From positions 9,248,894 to 9,312,893 of the forward strand of contig NC_056002.1 in assembly GCF_018446385.1 (NCBI RefSeq): a DNA stretch of 64,000 bases, in the 5' to 3' direction. Made by a program: the position numbers and the translations under genes. Shown here piece by piece: positions 1-11,500 of this stretch (within the stretch, counting starts at the first letter, position 1; each line of letters begins with the position of its first letter). The notes below the pieces were generated by a model. That model ran no database searches. It saw only the letters and a list, made by a program, of their open reading frames with translations, and had not been told where the DNA came from. Source of the stretch: Zingiber officinale. Its lineage: Eukaryota; Streptophyta; Magnoliopsida; Zingiberales; Zingiberaceae.

Positions 1-30
1 AGTCCCCATTGCCCACTATTCGCTTGGAAC

Positions 31-44
31 TATATTATTTAAGG
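31..44 (+). promoter_or_regulatory. TATA-like box of the NAR2 gene
   Basis: An AT-rich TATA-type stretch (tatattatttaagg) lies about 55-65 bp upstream of the NAR2 start codon, a normal spacing for a plant core promoter with a short leader. Only 95 bp of upstream sequence is in the window, so no nitrate-response element can be assessed. Confidence 0.45.
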
Positions 45-72
45 ACACCTCTCTGCCACAATCTTTTTCTCC

Positions 73-84
73 ATGAAGAAGTAG
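73..84 (+). other. Minimal upstream ORF in the NAR2 leader
   Basis: ATG AAG AAG TAG forms a complete three-residue upstream ORF that ends 11 bp before the NAR2 ATG and is out of frame with it. It lies downstream of the TATA-like box, so it is probably in the transcript. Whether it affects translation cannot be told from sequence. Confidence 0.4.
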
Positions 85-95
85 AGTCAGTCAAA

Positions 96-769
96 ATGCC
101 TGCTTCCCTCCTGCATCAAATTGCAACTTTTCTTCTCCTCCTCTGTTTTCTGAGGACTTCTTCTGCAGTGCTGTTCTCCTCCCTGCACCAGGATCTCATA
201 GTCACTGCATCACCAAGACCAGGCCAAGGTTAGTGCTTTCTCCTCGTACAATTTTGGAACTGTAACTTCATAGAGATTTCTTGGTTGGGCGTGCAGTGTT
301 GTATGCCGGCGTGGACCAGATCAGAGTGAGCTGGGCTCTTAACGGGAGCCTCCCCGCCGGCGCCGGCGCGGCCTACGCAAAGGTGAAGATAAGCCTGTGC
401 TACGCGCCGGTGAGCCAGGTCGACCGCAGGTGGCGCAAGACCCGAGACGACCTCAAGAAGGACAAGACGTGTCAGTTCAAGATCACCACCACGCCCTACG
501 CCTCCGTCGGCGGCTCCTACGACTACGCCGTGGAGCGGAGCATCCCCACGGCGACCTACTTCGTGAGGGCCTACGCGCTCGACTCCTCCGACGTCGAGGT
601 CGCCTACGGGCAGACCACCGACGCCAAGAAAACCACCAACCTGTTCCACATCATCGGGATCTCCGGCCGGCACGCGTCGCTGGATATAGCTGCTGCATGC
701 TTCTCGGCCTTCTCCGTTCTCGCGCTTACTTTCTTCCTAGTGGCTGAGAAGAGGAAGGCCAAGCAATGA
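96..769 (+). CDS. NAR2: High-affinity nitrate transport accessory protein (NAR2/NRT3 type)
   Basis: Two exons: 96-228 and 297-769. The intron is 68 bp, with GT at 229-230 and AG at 295-296, and splits a Val codon (g|tg). The product is 201 residues, as usual for this family. NAR2 is a small membrane-anchored partner of NRT2 nitrate transporters, needed for high-affinity nitrate uptake at the root plasma membrane. Visible parts are an N-terminal hydrophobic signal peptide (about residues 5-24), a family-typical ectodomain with AYAKVKISLCYAPVSQVDR, WRKTRDDLKKDKTCQFKI, IPTATYFVRAYALD and TDAKKTTNLF, then a C-terminal membrane segment (LDIAAACFSAFSVLALTFFLV) and a basic tail (EKRKAKQ). Exon 2 is markedly GC-rich, as in many monocot genes. 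ATG 96 is chosen because it opens the signal peptide. Confidence 0.93.
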
Positions 770-1549
770 GAAAGGTCAAAGTTTTCATAAGAGCTTCGTC
801 CTCGATTGAAAAAAGTTAGCCGAGGAAGATGAAGATCGAGGAGCACAGCCGACTTTAGTAGAATCGGAGGCTCAATTCTGTCAATCCCTGTGTAAGAAAA
901 AATTATTATTAAAAGTAAAATAATTCAGGAATATGCATTTATCTATTTTTTTAATTTAGCGAATATGAATAAAATTCGTAAGAATAATTCACAGGAATAA
1001 TCAATTCTAGTCCTACTTATCGACAAATAGTCGAGTTGGGTGACAAGCCATTTTTTTCTTCTAAAATTTTAAATATTTTTTATAATTGTTCTGTTTATTA
1101 TTATTTTTTAAATATAACTCTTGATCTAATAAGCTCAAGTTAGTTGGGCACGACTCAATTAAACTAATGCATGTGCTAGACGAGCCAGTGTGACGTCGCC
1201 AGTTATATCTAACACTATAGATATCACACGTGTACATCGATTTCAATATATCATGATAAATGGATAGACTCATACCTATCCTTAGCACAACTCATTAATA
1301 CCTAGAAATGTCGTCAATAACAAAAATAATATTTTTTTTAAAAAAAAATTAAAAGACTCATACAATTAAATAAAGAAGTAATATTATTAAACTTGACACA
1401 AAAATTAAATAACTCAAGTTAACTTAAGTACTATTATAATCTAAAAAGTAAGTTAATTGTTTCCAGTGTCCAATAATGATAAGTTCATTGCTTCCACTGT
1501 ACAATAATTATAAGTTAATTGTTTTTATGGTACAATAATTATAAGTTAA
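770..1549. other. Intergenic, AT-rich, no gene seen
   Basis: This holds the 3' flank of the NAR2 gene, then AT-rich sequence. Positions 1450-1560 contain three imperfect copies of a short unit (ataagttaattgtttt with acaataatt), a small degenerate tandem repeat. No coding sequence was recognised. Confidence 0.5.
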
Positions 1550-1619
1550 TTGTTTTTTAGGAAGAGCGCCAGTGGCATTCGTGTAATTTTAATACTTGAG
1601 AGGGAAAAGAGAGTGGTTG

Positions 1620-2061
1620 TTCGTATGTGTGTCTGCGAGCAAAGCGTGGTTCAGAGGAAAGCACGGTGGGGGTGGGGTGAAGAAGGCGAAAAGCTAAAAC
1701 GAAAGATCGGAGAAAGAGAAACCCTAATTTCTCTCCTTCGAATCCACTCTAAATCTCTGCAGTCATCCCCTTACCCGACTCGCCCAACCTTCGAATTGTG
1801 AGAAAGCTGGCCCTTGTGCTTCCGCCACGAATCCGCCGCCGGATTCCGGCTTTGGTGGCCCAATGCCGTTCTTTCCTGCCAATAATTTGTTCCTTGTGGA
1901 GGATAAGGGTCTTGAAGAGGCTGGTTTGGCCGCTTAGGTTGGCAGTTGGTGCAGATGCTCTAAGCGGAGGGCTCGGAGAGAAGCAGATCGGAGGTTTCGG
2001 GAGGCAAAGAATGAAAACGGGGGATTCTACTTGTCGGCATCTTGTAGCTTGAATGCGGGAG
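1620..2061 (+). other. Probable 5' untranslated exon of the Ser/Pro-rich protein gene
   Basis: The stretch contains a plant-leader-like aaaccctaatttctctcc around 1716, followed by GC-richer sequence ending in gggag|gtagga (GT at 2062). A matching acceptor, ctgcag, ends at 2419 and would leave a second leader part at 2420-2550. The transcription start is not visible and the exon limits are inferred. Confidence 0.45.
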
Positions 2062-2550
2062 GTAGGAGTTCATTGATGTTCCTTGTCTCTTCTTTTTGCT
2101 TGTTCTGCTGTAGCGTTGAGAGAATTGTCTGTGAAAAAAAAATGAATTTTGATGTAGTAGGTCAGTTCGACGCTTAGTTTTGTACTTCGATGACCTTACC
2201 TCATAATTCATGCATTATACGCTCTTTTCTGATGATTCCTTGTTCCTTGCTGATCAGTCTAACAAACATCTGTTTGTTACGATTTGGCATTATGTGTTGA
2301 AAGTTTCACGACAGTTAGCAAAAAGGCCGAGGATTCTCTAGATTTGAGTGTTTGCCCGGAAACATTTTTTTTTTCCGTTTCTCTATCTTAACGTTATTAA
2401 TTGCAAGCTCGATCTGCAGGTAGTCACATTAACATTGATCCAATCTGGATGAAGGTCCTAAGCAACTGGTTTTATTGCGCACCTATTGAACATTAATATG
2501 TGAGGATCTAGAAGCAATTTTGTCTGCAAGAAGAACTAGAAGATTATAAG

Positions 2551-5500
2551 ATGCCTTCTTCACCTTTGACCAGGCGCTCCCTAGTGACAGAGCTTAAAGC
2601 AGAAAGTGCCCATAAACGGGGCCACAGTTTTGAGAGAAAATATTCTCTCAAGGCCAAGGATGATGATCTATTCCTTTTTAACGAGTTGCAGAACCGTGAA
2701 AGAGACAACTTCTTGCTGCACTCCTGTGACGACTTTGATGAATCTATATGTAATATCAATATTCTGCTTTTGATTTCCTGATCTATAGACTTTATTCTTT
2801 AGATTTCTCATCTGTGTTTAAGTACTGATTTATACAAATTTGTCACTCATCTCAGCAAAATTGAGATATGTTTCGGATTTTAATCTTGGGATCACCATAC
2901 CAGTTCGAACAGAGAGAAATGGCCTACTTGATGCAGATGGTGAGAAGAATGATTATGACTGGTATGTTCCCTTACGTAAGAGGCTTTGTTCATTGGGTCG
3001 ATGACAATGTTAATAGTCACTCCACTATGTTGTAAAGAGACACTTAGGTGCTAAGAATCTGGAATAGACTATTGTTATATTTTTCCCGAGCATGGAGCAT
3101 GTAATGTGAAGTTTCTGTTGGTTCCTTAGCTGTTATGTTTTGAGCTTGCCTTTGTTTGTTATCCAATTATGGTATAAGAAGATAACAGTTTTGTACCTTC
3201 TCTTGGAAATTTAGCTATATCAAATCATGACTAATAAATTGCTTTCCATTCAGGTTGTTAACTCCTCCTGATACTCCTCTATTTCCTTCGCTGGATGATG
3301 ATGTGTCACAATCTCCAAATTCTTCTAGAGGCAGGACAAGAAGTCAACCTATTCCAATCTCGAATATATCAATGGTATGAATTCCCTTTTCTGACAACAT
3401 TTCATGTATGGGAAGTTTTCATTTTATCCCTCTTTCTTTCAAGTATATTTTTTGATTATTCTTCTTACAGTCTGCAAGGCCTAAAAGAAGCAGTGAGAGT
3501 CCACATAGATTAAGTTCATCTCCTAGCTCTAACTATAGCGTCTCCCGTCCAAGAAGTAGGCCATCCTCAGTTCCTCACTCAAGCCCACCTCCAATTCTTC
3601 GATCTGCAACACACTTGCGGAGGCCTTCCACACCTCCAACCAAATCATTGCCATCAGCTCAAATGTCTTTGACTCCACCATCACGGAGGATAAGCACTGG
3701 TTCCAGTATGCAGAAAGTCACTGGTAAAGCGGGCATGTCACCTGTAAAGGCAAATCGTGGGAATTCTGCCTCACCAAAACTGCGAGGATGGCCATCAAAT
3801 CTTCCTGGTTTCTCCACTGATGTGCCACCTAACCTTCGAACTTCCCTAACAGACCAGTCAGCAACACGTGTCCGTGGTTCATCACCGATATCTGGTAATG
3901 GAAGGGGGTCTATGTCGAAATATGGAAGGCAGTCAATGTCACCATCTTCTTCTAGAAGTACAATATCACCACGTAACAGTGAAGGTGACAAATTTAGCTA
4001 TATTAGCAAGCCATCTGCATCATCTTCCCAGGAAGATGATGCTCAATCACATGCTTCTGCAGGAGTTTTGGTTAATACAGCTACAAGGAAATATCAAAAT
4101 TTTGCACACAACAGAGCTCTGGGATTTTCCAAGAAACCTTCAGGATCTCTCTCTGCAAGTTTTGCTCCAAAAAGATCCTTTGATTTTGCTTGTAGGCAAA
4201 TGGTAAAGTGCTGTACATTGCTTTATTACTGCTACAATCTTTTGTTTAGGAGCATGTATACTCTTGAACACTCTTCAACCCTTGGCCCTCTGAAAATACT
4301 GGAAATTTGTTTGAGTTAGATTTTTGTTAAAAATGACTTTTTGCACTTCAACCATTCCTATACTAGTGCTGATTTTGTGAAATTACTCATTGTTAGTAAA
4401 TTCTTTATTCATTTCTCTCTAAAAACAAACTGAACTACTTTTGTTTGTCATCCTACCAAAATTTTGAGGTTGGTGGAATTGGTAAATCTAATACTTGAAA
4501 AGAATGGAGATTGTTGCATAGGAGCAGTCCGGTGCACGAAGCTCCTGCCATGTGGGGTCCCGGGGAAAGATCCATTGTACGCAGCCTTACCCTGCTTTTT
4601 GCAAGAGGTTGTTTTCAGGATTCGAACCCGTGACCTTTTGGTCACATGATAACAACTTTACTGTTGTGTCAAGGCTCCCCTTCAGATTGTTGCATAGGAA
4701 CTGAATAATAATCCTTTGGGTACATGAGGAACATGCATTTTTGTTATGCATGGTTATCAACTATCTTTATTCTTTATCATTTAGAAACTGACACTTGTAA
4801 TTTGTTCATATGGAGCCATAAGTGTGAACTGATTGTCTACCTGTGTGTTTTTTAGCTTCAAAGTCAAGTGTAGTTTTCTACTAATTGCATATCTGTTAAC
4901 TGCCTTTGTCTCATGAATTCTTGTTTTGTATATATTTTTTGCATACTTATATTATTATATTTGGAAAACTATGAAGTACTTTTACAGAATGTTTCTCATT
5001 AGATACGACTATGTTCGTTGGTGATAGGACTTAGAAGTTATTTTTATGAGTTATTGGTGTTATAATAGTATATATGGGTGTAATTCCACATGAGATATTT
5101 TACTCATGTGGTATTATATTGAGTCCTTTATACAATATCTTTGTCTCAACTGTTGGAATATATATACATACATATAATTTACACATTGTGGCATACATAC
5201 AGGAATATTTCATCATGTGTTCATCATCCTTGTGTGCTTCTTTTCTTTTATTTGCACTACCTTTGTGCTATTTCAGATTTTCTACCCCTTAAACCTTTTT
5301 TAATAAAAAAAGAATATGGTTTTGACTATGTTAGAATGATTTGATGCCTAAATGTTAGTTATATTACTAGCTAAATCAATTCACATTTTCTCTAAATTGC
5401 TTAACAAGGGTTCCCTCCTTTTGTACTTTCTTTTTTTTCCTACTTTAATATTCTAAAGTTTCGGTGATACTGATTTCGATATAGTACCAACATTTTGATG

Positions 5501-8500
5501 TGTGGTGCCACTAGTGAGTTAGAGGTAGGAAAAGGAAATGAAGAAAAAGAAAAAAAAAGACAATTATATACTTAAGTTCAAACTTTGTTTTCCATCTGCC
5601 GTGGTACTATCTTGACATTATCTTGTATGACAACAAACTAAAAAAAAAACAACATTATCTCAATACATCTTGACCCGTGTTGTAATATATCAAGGGGTGT
5701 TGAGTGTTGGCATCATATAATATTTATCAACATCATTGGGACGACAACTTAGGAGACCTTGTATGTACTGAGTAGTATCAAATTTGATAATTTATTGGAA
5801 TGATACATTTTGATTGTTTTGCCTACATGGTACGTGATTTTAAATCATGCTTTAATGCACTTCAAAGTTAACTTTATCAGCTATGCTAGCATGTAGCTTG
5901 CACCAATGCGCTTAGCTAGTTAAACATATTATGATAAAATAAAAATATAATTATTAAAGTCTAAGTACATGAATACACTGTGAGAGCTTCAAGCTATTGA
6001 AATATCAATAGAAAATTGCAGGACTTGGAAGCATCCTTGTGATGGAAGAGGTGGCAAGCATAAGTATTCTCCAGAAGTTTGAGTATGCATGTTCTCATAA
6101 TTTATCATGGTTAAACTTGAAAGCTTTGGTGAATTTGATAGCCAAGGCTTCTTGCAGTCCATGAGAAATTGTAGAGAAATAAAATTCTTTAGCATTTAGT
6201 TATCCAATTTGATAAGTGATATGCTATACATGGAGATAAAGCTCTATTTTTCTACAAATGGTGATATCATAATCATGGAAGGAACATAAGTGGAATGAAA
6301 ATGAATCGGAATGAATTGGGAATCAGAGTGAATCAATCAGGTAGAGCCTTAGGGGATGCCATGATATCACAACATCCAATACAACCAAGGATAACATATT
6401 AGTGTACCCTCAGCTATAGGGGATGCCATGATATCACAACATCCAATACAACCAAGGATAACATATTAGTGTACCCTCAGCAACATTTTTCGACTACCAG
6501 AGTCATGGTCATGGTGTCACAACAATGGGAGTAAGTGGGCTGCCTCTGATGGTGGGTGGAGCAAGAAGCAAACAACTGACCTAGGTTGATGACTTCATAT
6601 ACTGAGGCCTGGCACCTATTTTGCCAAGGTGATGGAGGGGTAGTTGTGGTGCAAGTTGTTGGTCCGCGTTGGCCGGCTAGAAGAGGGGTTGAATAGCCCT
6701 AAAAAACACAAACACAAAACACCCTTCTTGAACTTATAACTTAAACACTTGCATATAATTAAATAAAGAAAGCAATAAACTAAAAGAAGAAGCTCACAGA
6801 CTTGACTTGGTTTCAACCGGAGAGGTTGTTAATCCAAGGAATGAATCGCACACTAAAAGATCTCCTTCAGGCAGAGAAGCATCTTACAGTAGTGAAAGCG
6901 CAAAAAGAAAGAAGCTAAACTAACAAGGAAGCGCACAAGTGTCGAATGCAAGAATTGCTTGTTGTTGTTAGCTTCTTGGACCAAGGCTATATTTATAGCC
7001 TTGGTCGGGGCGTCTGGAAGCGTTCCAGGTGCCTAGAAGGGGATAAAACTTTATCCCTTTCGCATAGATCGCATTTGATCGCGATCTGGATAAAATCCAG
7101 GTCTGACCCTCTGCTCCGATTCAGCTCGCCTCAGTTCGGGTCTTCCGCTCCGGCTTCGCTTGCTTGGGTGATCTCGACCATCTGAAATAGGGCTCACCCG
7201 AACCCAACTTCCGGTCTTCTCGAGCAACCTTCCGTTCCGACTTCTTGTCCCTCGGAAACGTCGTGCCCTCCTTCTCATCCACCAGCGTATTCTTCCACAG
7301 CACCTCATCCCTCGGACGCACCGAACCCGTCGGCTCTCTCCCGTGTCGTTCTTCTCGCTAGCTGCGTCTTTTGCTCGACCCTCTGTGCTCCTAAGCTCTT
7401 GCACACTTAGACACAAGGTTAAAACACCACAGGACCTAACTTAACTTGCTGATCACATCAAAATAACTTTGGGATTCCAACACAAGGGAGATATCCATTG
7501 ATGATCCTCCAACGGAGTGAGAGGCACTGAGCAACTTAGGGATGTTGACTATCCACCAAGGCTTGGTGTCAGCACAACTTTCTGGGAAGAGTGCTCAGGT
7601 TTGAAAGGCTGAGAAGTGCTGAAGACATGCACATTTTTGCATATCTTCTATGCAGATAATGGCTGGGCAGCTATAAAGGCTGTTCCCTTATCAGACTATT
7701 GTATACGGGACGGACACACAGTTACATACCACTAAAGCTACTCAATCGGATCCCTAGTCTGCATTGGTACAATGTTCAGGATGTTAGGACATAGATTGGG
7801 TACACCCATACATGATTGTGCACCTTTTTTGGATCATAATTTATTTACCTTATCCAATAAAAAAGATAACATATGATTAAATACCATAAAACTTGTCAAA
7901 TTACCATCCAAAGCTAGATTAGATGACTTGCCTAGCCCCAAGGATGACCTTCATAATCTTCAGGAGGAGGGGATATTTGCAAATGGTCACAAATAAAAAA
8001 GATTTTAGGTTATCACCTAGTGTCATATCCAAAGGTTTGCATTACCTACGGATGATTGCATTTTCAATGGGATGTCTAAGTGATTGACAGTATGATAGTA
8101 TAACACACAACTCTTCAATTTGAGAGAAGCAATTTAGGCGTGGTAACCAAGGTGGAGGTGTTTACATAGGATAGTGCCTGCAATGTTGGTGAGTTACAAA
8201 AGTGTGTACGGATGTTGAATCATGGAACTCCATGAACAACCACTTATTAACAATGGAGAGCAGGAAGGTGGAGATTGTACAATAGTCGGTGGTGTCATTA
8301 GAGTGCAATCATATGATGGCATGGATAATAGAGAGGCAAAGGGGTAAGAGGGAGGCTAGTGATTAGATGGAGGGAGGCCACAATCTCTATGTGCTCCCTC
8401 AAATTGATAGCTATGGAGGAGGATCAAGAAGATTTATTGATAACATGTTAGAATTTATCAAAAAAATATTCTCTATTATTCAATGAGGATACATTGCCTT

Positions 8501-11500
8501 GCATAGAGCTCAATGGAGCAATGACATTCATGTAGTTGACTTGAATGAGGCCTTGATAGAGGCATTGCTGAGAGAGGTGGTGTTTGGCACAAGATAAATA
8601 TGGTGATATTGGAACTTCTCAGGTATTATCGGCCTTAGCAAAATTGCTAAGGAAATAGTGAGTCTCCTGTTGGAGTATCTGTTGTAGTTTTAAGAGAGGA
8701 CTCATTCTCATTCAAAGTTTAATTGGAGAAGGAAATAATAGTATTGAATCAATAAGAGATACTATAGTTTACCTTATAAAGTTTAACAATACAAGGCAAG
8801 AAAACAACCTAGTTTAGCAAGGCAAGGCAAGAAAACAATCCATGTGGGATTATTATTACGATAACTATAATCTCCTTAAACAAAGCAGGAAGTTCTGGTT
8901 CTTATTTTTGATTGTTTGAGAATTTCAGAAATAGGTTGATAACTTTGTATGTCTTCTGCGCTTGTTGGCCTTACATAGACAAGTGATGTTCTACTATTTA
9001 ATAAATCATATGATTCATGGTTCATATCATTTGATGGATTCTGATTCATATATAAAACGATACATTTTCTATATATGAACCAAAATATAAAAGAACAATG
9101 ATGCTTTGGTTTAGATTAATATGATTTGATAAAATCTTATTTTATTCGATTCTTAAAATGAGAAATAAATCCATTAAACATTAAATTTGTCCAATTAAAA
9201 GGAACTCATTAAGGCATTAAATTAAACCCCATATATTACAAATCAAACTATATTCATTATAAAATAAGAAAAAAAAAGATGCATCTTATGTTACATCATA
9301 AAGGTATAAAAGTAAATCTCAATGTCAATGATAATATAAAAGAGAAAAATTTTATCACCTGAAGCTATAGTTGACGATAACCAAGGTGGACTCATTATCA
9401 TTAAGTCCATATTTGTGAATGCACAGGAAGACAATGAAGGCAAAATCAATAGTGATTTAAAAGCTATATCATGTCTCTGTCACCCTTTATTTCTCTCATT
9501 ACATAGCATGGTCATTGTCCGCCTCTCTTTATCTACTGCTGTGTTGACACAATTGAAACTCAAAGATTGACAACAAGGGTAGAGTCAAGGATGATATGTT
9601 AAAAGAATTTGACAAAGAAATTTTTGATTGCTCATCTCATTTCAATTCGTAATTGAATAAAATAAACAATAATTTATGAATCAGAGATATGATCCTATGT
9701 ATTTTTGTTCTGAATAAACATCAATTTACTCTATTTATAATGGTTTAATTTACTCCATTTATGAGAGTATGCTATTAAATAGCTTATTATTTAATTTTAC
9801 ATATTTAGAATCTCAAGAATAAAAGTAGAATGATTTTCTAAGATATTTTATAATTTTAAATTGAACCTTAGACTTATGATTTGAAATTCATCAAAGCTAT
9901 TCATGACTTGAAATTTGATTTGACAGCCTTGCTACTCTGTCATATGCAGTTATTGCTGTTGTGTTTTTTGGGGGTTAAACATAGTTGTTTCATTTTCTTA
10001 GTTCACTGTTTTCTTATGCAGTGTAAATTGATTCTTCATATGGCAGAAAACTTAGTGAATATTCAGCTTATGTTTGGTTCATACTTTCTTTTATGTGTGG
10101 AACTATTGCAATTTTTACATTTTTTAACTCACTGAAATCTCTATTTACAAAAATCTGTGTAGGATCACAATAGAACTCCTCAAAATATGTTCAGGCCGTT
10201 GTTATCTAGTGTTCCTGCCACCACATTTTACTCTGCGAAAACAAGCAGTGTGCATGGGTCTATGCTTTCTAGGAATTCTTCACTCACAACCAGCAGTAAT
10301 GCAACTTCTGAGCATGGGGCACATTTTCCTCTTGATTTAGAGGATGCTGACCATGATCAAAGTGATCTGGCTGGCAAATGGGATAGGAGAAAGATTACTG
10401 GATTCCAAGAGGAAGTATTTATCTTAGATAAATTAGATGAGGTAAATGAAGATACTTGTCACAACACTTACTCTGGAAAATGCCAAAGTAGTATTGGGAT
10501 TTTTGACGAGAGTATGCCCAGCAAAGTGGACTCAAAGTTGAACAAATCAATGGCTGATGATGGTGTTGCCGGAAATACTGTTGCTTGTCAAGATGCATCA
10601 TTTGCTTATGAGATTTTAGATATTTATGCTGGTAAAAAAGTGAGCATTTGCTTGAAATGTGGAAAATATTTTGATTTGATGGATATGGATGTTTGTCAAG
10701 AATGTTTAGCATCATGTTGTTTGGTAAATTCCAAAGAATCTGAGACTAATGCTACTTCCCAGGAGATCAATTCTATTGAAAGATTATGCATTTGCTTGAA
10801 ATGTGGAAAAAGCTTCATGGTCATGGATATGGTTGTGGATGTGTGTCAAGAATGCTATGCAATACACGGGGCGATAGCTTCTGAAGCTTCTGGGACCAGG
10901 CAAGTTGCATCCCGGGATGATCCTAATGGCGCACTGTGTCATCAGGTTCAAAGGGAAATGGGTATGCCTGTGCTGCATCACAGTAGACCTCATTCTACTC
11001 TTGAAGAGCATGGACAAATTAGGGAAATACCAGCAACTGATTTCTCCATGGATAGTGGAATAAACCTGATGATTCACAAAGAGAATCTTACTAAACAGGA
11101 AGTATTAATCCCAAATGAATCTAATGATCTAGACTCCTATTGTAAAAATGAATCATCACTGTCACTACAAACTCCTTGTCCAAATGACAGGGTTGATAAC
11201 TCTGAGGGCATGGGCATTGCAATACTTCTAACAGACAGGTCCAGCAGCAGAAAACAGCATCTTGTGCTAGGAAACAACATTTCTCTCACAAATATTCTGT
11301 GCACAGAGCCGTCTTATGGAGTTGATGTGAACATCATGAAGCACAACGTTGGGAATGATAATTCTTTTGCTTCTTCCTCTGTTGAACTGGGATCATCTGG
11401 ACAAAAGGACGCGCTCATTTTGCATCAGTTAAGTAATAGAAAGGATGAGATGGACAATGTGAGGTGTGGCAGTCACATTACTGCACATTCAGATTTGGAA

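Larger units (their letters stand above)
4203..10162 (+). other. 5.96-kb intron 4 of the Ser/Pro-rich protein gene
   Basis: Donor GTAAAG follows the RQM codons and acceptor gtgtag precedes GATCACAATAGA. The intron carries an Au-type SINE, a 67-bp-period duplication and a solo LTR (listed separately). The stretch 7483-9870 is AT-rich and looks like eroded repeat sequence; no coding domain was recognised there. Confidence 0.75.

Noticed and set aside
230-673. Long - strand frame opposite NAR2 exon 2
   Set aside because: Antisense shadow of a GC-rich exon; no recognisable protein features.
4618-4680. tRNA gene at the B-box-like motif
   Set aside because: No intact acceptor or anticodon stem; sequence matches the tRNA-derived head of the Au SINE.
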